In this document: one piece after another, positions 58,737-64,000 of the stretch
How the letters are laid out: every line of letters begins with the position of its first letter
Numbering within the stretch: the first letter of the stretch is position 1
Assembly (NCBI RefSeq): GCF_000215705.1
Contig: NC_015677.1
Location: 2,802,001 to 2,866,000, forward strand
Length of the DNA: 64,000 nt
Reading direction: 5' to 3'
DNA from: Ramlibacter tataouinensis TTB310
Lineage (GTDB): Bacteria; Pseudomonadota; Gammaproteobacteria; Burkholderiales; Burkholderiaceae_C
Made by a program: the position numbers and the translations under genes
The notes under the pieces: generated by a model
Databases searched by the model: none
What the model was told of the DNA's origin: nothing
What the model saw: only the letters and a program-made list of their open reading frames with translations

Positions 58737-59560
58737 CCTACTGCGTGGGCATCAAGCTCAACGCCGGCCTGGTGTTCCTGTCCGACTCGCGCACCAACGC
58801 GGGCGTGGACCACATCAGCACCTTCCGCAAGATGATCGTGTACGAGCGCCCCGGCGACCGCTTCATGGTGCTGCTGTCGGCGGGCAACCTCTCCATCTCG
58901 CAGTCGGTGCGCGAGATCCTGCAGGTCGAGCAGCTCAAGGACCCGGACGGCGGCGAAGCCATCACCATCTGGAACGCGCGCAGCATGTTCGACGCCGCCC
59001 GCGTGCTGGGCCAGGCGGTGCGCCGCGTGTACGACCGCGACGCCGAGTCGCTGCGCCATGCCGGCGTGGAGTTCAACGTCTCGCTGATCTTCGGCGGCCA
59101 GGTCCGCGGCGAGGGCATGCGCCTGTTCCACGTGTACTCGGCCGGCAACTTCATCGAGGCCACGCTGGAGACGCCCTACTTCCAGATCGGCGAGTCCAAG
59201 TACGGCAAGCCGGTGCTGGACCGCGTGATCACGCCCGACACGCCGCTGGACGAGGCCGCCAAGTGCGCCCTGGTGTCCATGGACTCGACCATGAAGTCCA
59301 ACCTGTCGGTCGGACCGCCGCTGGACCTGGTGGTCTACGAGGCCGGCCGCTTCGAGACCGACCGGCTGGTGTGCATCGACATGGCCAACCCCTACTACCG
59401 CATGCTGCACAACAGCTGGGGCCAGAAGCTGCGCGAGGTGTTCGACAGCCTGGAGGACCCGGTCTGGGACGATGCCCACACCGACACGCCGCTGAAGGTG
59501 GCCGACGGCCGCGCGGCGCCCCTGCGCAAGATCACCCGCCCGGAGGAAAAGCTCATCTGA
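58733..59560 (+). CDS. Anbu-type proteasome-like protease
   Basis: This 275-residue protein starts [20 protein letters not shown], so removal of Met exposes an N-terminal Thr nucleophile as in proteasome beta subunits. [18 protein letters not shown] and [20 protein letters not shown] match the ancestral beta-subunit (Anbu) family. Its usual neighbours (ATP-grasp, alpha-E, transglutaminase genes) are not in this window; it is coupled to mutS by ATGA instead. Substrate is unknown. Confidence 0.88.
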   Translation: MTYCVGIKLNAGLVFLSDSRTNAGVDHISTFRKMIVYERPGDRFMVLLSAGNLSISQSVREILQVEQLKDPDGGEAITIWNARSMFDAARVLGQAVRRVYDRDAESLRHAGVEFNVSLIFGGQVRGEGMRLFHVYSAGNFIEATLETPYFQIGESKYGKPVLDRVITPDTPLDEAAKCALVSMDSTMKSNLSVGPPLDLVVYEAGRFETDRLVCIDMANPYYRMLHNSWGQKLREVFDSLEDPVWDDAHTDTPLKVADGRAAPLRKITRPEEKLI

Positions 59561-59573
59561 GCCGGATCGCGCG

Positions 59574-60371
59574 TTGAGCCTCGTCGTCTTCTCCCATGCC
59601 AACAGCTTCCCCGCGGGCACCTACGGCGTGCTGTTCAAGCACCTGCGCTCGCGCGGCTTCCTGGTGCGGGCCGTGGACAGGTTCGGCCACGACCCGCGCT
59701 ACCCGGTCAGCGACAACTGGCCGCACCTGGTTTCGCAGCTGCACGACTTCGCCGGGCGCGAGGTGGACAAGGCCGGCGAGCCGGCCTTCCTGGTCGGCCA
59801 CTCGCTGGGCGGCTTCCTGAGCCTGATGTGCGCGGCGCGGCACCCGCATCTGGCGCGCGGCGTGCTGCTGCTGGACTCGCCCCTGCTGGGCGGCTGGAAG
59901 GCGCGCGCCCTGGGCGCCGCAAAGAGCACGCAGCTGGTCGGCTCGATCTCGCCGGGCCGGGTGAGCCGCCGGCGCAAGAACCGCTGGCCCAGCCGCGAAG
60001 CCGCCTTCGAGCACTTCCGCCACAAGAAGGCCTTCGCCCACTGGGAGGAGCAGGTGCTCTACGACTACGTCACGCACTGCACCCACGACGATCGTGGTGA
60101 GCGCGTGCTCAGCTTCGACCGCGACGTCGAGACCGCGATCTACAACACCCTGCCGGACAACCTGGACCGCCTGCTCAAGCGGCATCCGCCGCAATGCCCG
60201 GTGGCCTTCATCGGCGGCCTGCAGTCCGAGGAGATGCGGCAGGTCGGCACGGCCATGACGCGGCAGGTGACCGAAGGCCGCATGACCCTGCTGGACGGCT
60301 CGCACCTGTTCCCCATGGAGAAGCCGCAGGCCACGGCCGCCGCCATCGAAGCCGCCCTGCTCGCGCTGTGA
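59574..60371 (+). CDS. Alpha/beta hydrolase
   Basis: This 265-residue protein starts at a TTG. The fold markers are SLVVFSHANSFPAGTYGVLF (oxyanion region), nucleophile Ser in FLVGHSLGGFLSLM and a C-terminal His in LLDGSHLFPMEKP. No lipid anchor is visible. The substrate is unknown. It follows the Anbu gene by 13 nt and is probably in the same operon. Confidence 0.85.
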   Translation: MSLVVFSHANSFPAGTYGVLFKHLRSRGFLVRAVDRFGHDPRYPVSDNWPHLVSQLHDFAGREVDKAGEPAFLVGHSLGGFLSLMCAARHPHLARGVLLLDSPLLGGWKARALGAAKSTQLVGSISPGRVSRRRKNRWPSREAAFEHFRHKKAFAHWEEQVLYDYVTHCTHDDRGERVLSFDRDVETAIYNTLPDNLDRLLKRHPPQCPVAFIGGLQSEEMRQVGTAMTRQVTEGRMTLLDGSHLFPMEKPQATAAAIEAALLAL

Positions 60372-60399
60372 GGCACGGCTGTGGGATGTTGCAGCGCAG

Positions 60400-60433
60400 C
60401 ATGGCTGTCCTCGTCCTACACGGCACAGCCATG
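60400..60433. other. Inverted repeat between two hydrolase genes
   Basis: CATGGCTGT and ACAGCCATG (9 bp) enclose 16 nt, just before the ATG of the next hydrolase. No T-tract follows. It may be a weak operator or a processing hairpin. Confidence 0.35.
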
Positions 60434-60453
60434 TCAAGCCGCAGATTGAGGGC

Positions 60454-61230
60454 ATGAGCAACACGCACCTGCTGTCCCCCTCGCCCGCCTACCCGGCGCC
60501 GCCCCTGTCCCTGCTGGCCATGGAGCCGCTGCGCGCCATGTTCGATTTCTGCGCCGCCAAGCTCGGCACCCATGCGCAACCCGTCGGCGACGGCCACCCG
60601 GTGGTCGTGTTCCCCGGCCTGGGCGGCGCGCCCTTCACCACCTCGCACCTGCGGCGCTTCCTGATGGCGTCGGGCTTCCACGCCCACTGCTGGGGCCGCG
60701 GCGTCAACACCGGGCCCGAGGGCCTGTTCGACGACTGGATGGCCGCCCTGGTGGACGACGTGCGCGCCCTGCACCGGCGCAGCGGCCGCGCCGTCAGCCT
60801 GGTCGGCTGGAGCCTGGGCGGCGTGTACGCGCGCGAGATCGCCAAGCTGGCGCCCCGGGCCGTGCGCCAGGTCATCACACTGGGCACGCCGTTCGCCGCG
60901 ATGGGCGGCGGCGCCACCCACGCGGAAAGCCTGTACAAGCTGATGGGTGGCAACACCTCGCAGCTCACGCCGCAGCTGCAGGCGCGGCTGCGCCAGACGC
61001 CGCCGGTGCCCACCACCTCGGTCTACAGCAGGACCGACGGCGTGGTCAGCTGGCGCGGCTGCATCGAGAAGAAGGGCCCCGTCACCGAAAGCGTGGAGGT
61101 GTCGGCCAGCCACCTGGGCATGGCCACCAATCCCGAGGTGATGCGCCTCGTGGCCGACCGGCTGGCCCAGCCGGAGGGGCAGTGGCGCCCGCTCAGGCCG
61201 ACCAGTCCACCCAGCCGGCCCACGAGGTGA
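60454..61230 (+). CDS. Lipase-like alpha/beta hydrolase
   Basis: This 258-residue protein has [20 protein letters not shown], nucleophile Ser in [39 protein letters not shown] and a His in [12 protein letters not shown]. The pattern is like that of triacylglycerol lipases and PGAP1-like proteins. There is no clear signal peptide. Its last 38 nt overlap the convergent uppP gene. Confidence 0.83.
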   Translation: MSNTHLLSPSPAYPAPPLSLLAMEPLRAMFDFCAAKLGTHAQPVGDGHPVVVFPGLGGAPFTTSHLRRFLMASGFHAHCWGRGVNTGPEGLFDDWMAALVDDVRALHRRSGRAVSLVGWSLGGVYAREIAKLAPRAVRQVITLGTPFAAMGGGATHAESLYKLMGGNTSQLTPQLQARLRQTPPVPTTSVYSRTDGVVSWRGCIEKKGPVTESVEVSASHLGMATNPEVMRLVADRLAQPEGQWRPLRPTSPPSRPTR

Positions 61231-62017
61231 GCAGCACCAGGATGCCGAAGGCGATGCGGTACCAGGCGAAGGGCGTGAAGCTGTTGCTGGAGATGTAGCG
61301 CAGCAGCCAGCGCACGCACAGCCAGGCGCTCAGGAACGAGAACAGCAGCCCGACCCCGAACATCGGGATGTCGGCCGCGCTCAGCAGGGCGCGCTGCCTG
61401 TACAGGCTGTACACGCCCGCGCCCACCAGGGTGGGGATGGCCAGGTAGAAGGAGAAGTCGGTCGCCGCCTTGCGCGACAGCCCCAGCAGCATGCCGCCGA
61501 TGATGGTGGCGCCGCTGCGGCTGGTGCCGGGGATCATGGCGAAGCACTGCACCAGGCCGACCTTGAGCGCATCCTGCCAGCGCATCTGGTCGGCGTCGTG
61601 GATGCGCACCGCGTCCTGCGGCCGGCGCTCGGCCCACAGGATCACGAAGCCGCCCAGGATGAAGGTGGTGGCCACCACCGCCGGCGTGAACAGGTGGGCC
61701 TGGATCGCCTTGCCGAACGCCAGGCCCAGCAGCACGGCCGGCAGGAAGCCGATCGCCACGTTGGCGGCGAACTGCCGGGCCTGCCGCTCGGTTGGCAGCG
61801 CGGCCAGCGTGCCGCGGATCTTCTGCCAGTACACGATGATGACCGCCAGGATGGCGCCGGTCTGGATCGCGATCTCGAACACCTTGGCCTTGGCGTCGTG
61901 GAACCCCAGCAGGGCTCCGGCCAGGATCAGGTGGCCCGTGCTCGAGATCGGCAGGAACTCGGTCAGCCCCTCCACCACACCCATGATGGCGGCCTTGACC
62001 AGCAACACAACGTCCAA
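61193..62017 (-). CDS. uppP: Undecaprenyl-diphosphatase
   Basis: This 274-residue membrane enzyme (BacA/UppP) recycles undecaprenyl pyrophosphate for cell-wall synthesis. The catalytic motifs [15 protein letters not shown] and [10 protein letters not shown] are present with about eight helices. I chose TTG 62017 ([17 protein letters not shown]) because it matches the usual family start and has AGAGGGG before it; no ATG is in frame nearby. It overlaps the lipase-like gene at the 3' end. Confidence 0.95.
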   Translation of the reverse strand: MDVVLLVKAAIMGVVEGLTEFLPISSTGHLILAGALLGFHDAKAKVFEIAIQTGAILAVIIVYWQKIRGTLAALPTERQARQFAANVAIGFLPAVLLGLAFGKAIQAHLFTPAVVATTFILGGFVILWAERRPQDAVRIHDADQMRWQDALKVGLVQCFAMIPGTSRSGATIIGGMLLGLSRKAATDFSFYLAIPTLVGAGVYSLYRQRALLSAADIPMFGVGLLFSFLSAWLCVRWLLRYISSNSFTPFAWYRIAFGILVLLTSWAGWVDWSA

Positions 62018-62214
62018 CGCATCCCCTCTCGGTTTCGCAACCACTGCGAGCGGCGGATTATCACCGTGGGTCATCCATTCGCGGGCCGCCGGGCTGGCGT
62101 TTGGCGCCGCGCTGTCGGCATTTCGCGCCCTTGTCCTGCAATTCGTCGCAGGGCGGTGGCGCGCCCGGCCCGTGGCGCCCACAGTGCCTGCCGTCCACAC
62201 CGCCGGAGGCCGCC

Positions 62215-62628
62215 ATGCAGTTCACCCCCCTCATCGCCATCCACATGAGCGCCGCCCTGGCGGCCGTGGCCCTCGGCCCGGTCGCGCTGTGGGCCCGGCG
62301 CGGCCGCACCCAGCGCCCGCGCCTGCACCGCGCGGCCGGCTACGCCTGGGTCACGCTGATGGTGGCGGCCGCGCTCAGCGCAGTCTTCATCCGCGACTTC
62401 CGGCTGCCCAACATCGCCGGCTACACGCCCATCCACCTGCTGGTGCCGGCCACGCTGGGCAGCCTGGTCATCGCCTTCCGGCTGCTGGCGCGCGGCGACA
62501 TCCGGGGCCACCGGCGCTGGATGCAGATCCTGTACGTCAGCGCCTGCCTGGTGGCCGGCGCCTTCACCCTGCTGCCCGGGCGCTACCTGGGCGACCTGGT
62601 GCTGGGCCGCTGGCTGGGCCTGGTGTGA
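62215..62628 (+). CDS. DUF2306 membrane protein
   Basis: This 137-residue protein has four membrane helices ([75 protein letters not shown]) and the His-containing [10 protein letters not shown] and RGHRRWMQ stretches of DUF2306. GGAGG precedes the ATG. Function is unknown. It is divergent from uppP with 197 nt between starts, in which I see no clear motif. Confidence 0.8.
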   Translation: MQFTPLIAIHMSAALAAVALGPVALWARRGRTQRPRLHRAAGYAWVTLMVAAALSAVFIRDFRLPNIAGYTPIHLLVPATLGSLVIAFRLLARGDIRGHRRWMQILYVSACLVAGAFTLLPGRYLGDLVLGRWLGLV

Positions 62629-62659
62629 GCCGGTGGGCGCGCCGGGCATACTGCGGCGC

Positions 62660-63694
62660 ATGCCGCCGCGCCGCCCGCTGTCCCTGTCGTTCGCCCTGCG
62701 CGGGGTACAGGCGGCCGCGGCCAACACGCTGATCGCGCTGGGCCTCACGGCCTTCGGCGACGAGCCCTTCGGGCGCAACCTGCTGTATTCGCAGGGGATC
62801 GGCCTGTCGATCTGGGCGGCCATCGACGGCGGGCAGATGCTGCTGATCCGGGACTGGAGCACGCAGTGGCGCCGCATGGTGGCGATCGCGCCGGCCGGCG
62901 TGGCGGTCGGCTATGCCGTGGGGATCGCCGCCACCGACCGGGCCCTGGGGCGCGTGCCCTTCGTCGAATGGGCCGGCCAGCCGCGCCGGGCGCTGGGCTT
63001 CCTGGTGCTCAGCCTGGGCGCCGGCGTGGTGGTCACCTACTGGTTCGCCAGCCGCGAGCACATGGCCCAGGCGCGCGAGCGCCAGGCGCAGCTGCAGCGC
63101 GAGGCGACCGAGGCCAGGCTCAAGCTGCTGGAGACCCAGCTCGCGCCGCACATGCTGTTCAACACGCTGGCGAACCTGCGCGCGCTGATCGCGGTGGACG
63201 CGCCGCGCGCGCAGCAGATGCTGGACCACCTGATCGCCTACCTGCGCGCCACGCTGGGCGCCTCGCGCAGCGTCACGCATCCGCTGGCGGCCGAGTTCCA
63301 GCGCCTGCACGACTACCTGGCGCTGATGGCCATCCGCATGGGGCCGCGCCTGGCCTACGAGCTGCACCTGCCGCCGCAGCTGGCGCAGCAGCCCGTGCCC
63401 ACGCTGCTGCTGCAGCCGCTGGTGGAGAACAGCCTGCAGCACGGCCTGGAGCCGCAGGTCCGGGGCGGCCGCATCGTGGTCGACGCCCGGCGCGAGGGCG
63501 GGATGCTGGTGCTGGAAGTCGCCGATACCGGTGCCGGCTTGGCCGGCACGCCGCCGGCCGACGGGCACGGCTTCGGCCTGGGCCAGGTGCGCGACCGCCT
63601 GGCCACCCTGTTCGGCCCCGCCGCCACCCTGGAGCTGGCGCCCATCGCCTCCGGCGGGACGCGCACCACCATCCGGCTGCCGCTGCCCGCATGA
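62660..63694 (+). CDS. LytS/AlgZ-type sensor histidine kinase
   Basis: This 344-residue membrane kinase has four N-terminal hydrophobic segments and a HisKA_3-unrelated His_kinase domain: LLETQLAPHMLFNTLANLRA (phosphoacceptor His), N-box LLQPLVENSLQHGLE and G-box VADTGAGLAG with GFGLGQVRDRLATLFG. The family usually has PHFLFN; here it is PHMLFN. It is coupled (ATGA) to its response regulator. Confidence 0.9.
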   Translation: MPPRRPLSLSFALRGVQAAAANTLIALGLTAFGDEPFGRNLLYSQGIGLSIWAAIDGGQMLLIRDWSTQWRRMVAIAPAGVAVGYAVGIAATDRALGRVPFVEWAGQPRRALGFLVLSLGAGVVVTYWFASREHMAQARERQAQLQREATEARLKLLETQLAPHMLFNTLANLRALIAVDAPRAQQMLDHLIAYLRATLGASRSVTHPLAAEFQRLHDYLALMAIRMGPRLAYELHLPPQLAQQPVPTLLLQPLVENSLQHGLEPQVRGGRIVVDARREGGMLVLEVADTGAGLAGTPPADGHGFGLGQVRDRLATLFGPAATLELAPIASGGTRTTIRLPLPA

Positions 63695-64000
63695 ACGCCG
63701 CCCCCACCGCCCTGATCGCCGAGGACGAGCCCCTGCTGGCGCAGGCCCTGCAGGCCGAGCTGGCGCGCGCCTGGCCCGCCCTGCGCATCGCCGCCAGCGT
63801 GGGCGACGGCGCGGCGGCCGTGGCGCAGGCGCTGGCGCTGCGGCCCGCCGTGCTGTTCTTCGACATCCGCATGCCCGGGATGAGCGGCCTGGAAGCGGCC
63901 GCCGAGCTGGCCGACGCCTGGCCGGACGGCCAGCCCTTTCCCGCGCTGGTGTTCGTCACGGCCTACGACCAGTACGCGGTCCAGGCCTTCGAGGCCCAGG
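63691..64000 (+). CDS. Response regulator, LytR/AlgR type (N-terminal part, cut by window edge)
   Basis: About 103 residues are visible: an N-terminal receiver with acidic pair AEDEP, phosphoacceptor Asp in LFFDIRMPGMSGLEAA and VTAYDQYAVQAFEA. The last motif is typical of receivers joined to a LytTR DNA-binding domain, which would lie beyond base 64000. It pairs with the kinase just upstream. Confidence 0.88.
   Translation, partial: MNAAPTALIAEDEPLLAQALQAELARAWPALRIAASVGDGAAAVAQALALRPAVLFFDIRMPGMSGLEAAAELADAWPDGQPFPALVFVTAYDQYAVQAFEAQ

Overview
The window is about 64 kb of dense, GC-rich bacterial chromosome. Genes are packed with many ATGA/GTGA stop-start overlaps. Gene content and order (nuoA-M behind tRNA-Leu, secG and tpiA; pnp-rpsO; rpsU-yqeY; siroheme nitrite reductase with NasT; Kup; MutS) fit a betaproteobacterium of the order Burkholderiales, probably Comamonadaceae. 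The family is inferred from protein flavour and order; no rRNA is present to confirm it.

Layout. Positions 1-12164 (minus strand) hold the respiratory complex I operon nuoABCDEFGHIJKLM, with nuoM cut by the window edge. Upstream lie tRNA-Leu(GAG), secG, tpiA, a quinone oxidoreductase and, further on, pnp and rpsO with hairpins between them. From 17.5 to 24 kb are housekeeping and accessory genes: an EamA exporter, an aminotransferase divergent from an Lrp-type regulator, a branched-chain-amino-acid-type binding protein, an Hsp20, a lipoprotein hydrolase and tsaD.

Positions 24112-36504 form a complete nitrate assimilation island on the plus strand: nasT (ANTAR antiterminator), nrtA-nrtB-nrtD-type ABC transporter, nirB, a small exported protein with two PilJ/NIT-type nitrate-sensor motifs, nirD, nasA, ybiB and a SUMT (cobA/cysG-type) gene that makes siroheme precursor. 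The leader in front of the transporter stacks an NtrC-like enhancer, a textbook sigma-54 promoter, two hexaloop hairpins and an intrinsic terminator. This reads as dual control, with nitrogen status acting through NtrC/sigma-54 and nitrate acting through NasT antitermination. The double PilJ protein and a duplicated 5' end of nasA, which creates a 34-codon coupled leader ORF, are the least expected parts.

Positions 36.5-49.6 kb carry an MFS transporter, a YhiN-type flavoprotein, rpsU, yqeY, an MqnA homologue, pmbA, darP, mog, an amidase, a LysR/NmrA/cupin module with a perfect 18-bp operator palindrome, cysE, trmJ and suhB. Positions 49.6-56.1 kb look like an ion and turgor block: MscS channel, HPP-CBS protein, a shortened KdpD-like kinase, a KdpE-like regulator and the potassium transporter Kup. 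A direct repeat of the KdpE-site type lies immediately before kup. The rest holds mutS, an Anbu proteasome-like protease, two alpha/beta hydrolases, uppP, a DUF2306 membrane protein and a LytS/LytR-type two-component pair cut by the right edge.

Two protein genes (the aminotransferase and the nitrate permease) appear to have absorbed GC-rich palindromic intergenic repeats in frame. A related hairpin-bearing spacer splits nuoI from nuoJ. No CRISPR array, rRNA, transposase, integrase or phage gene was seen.
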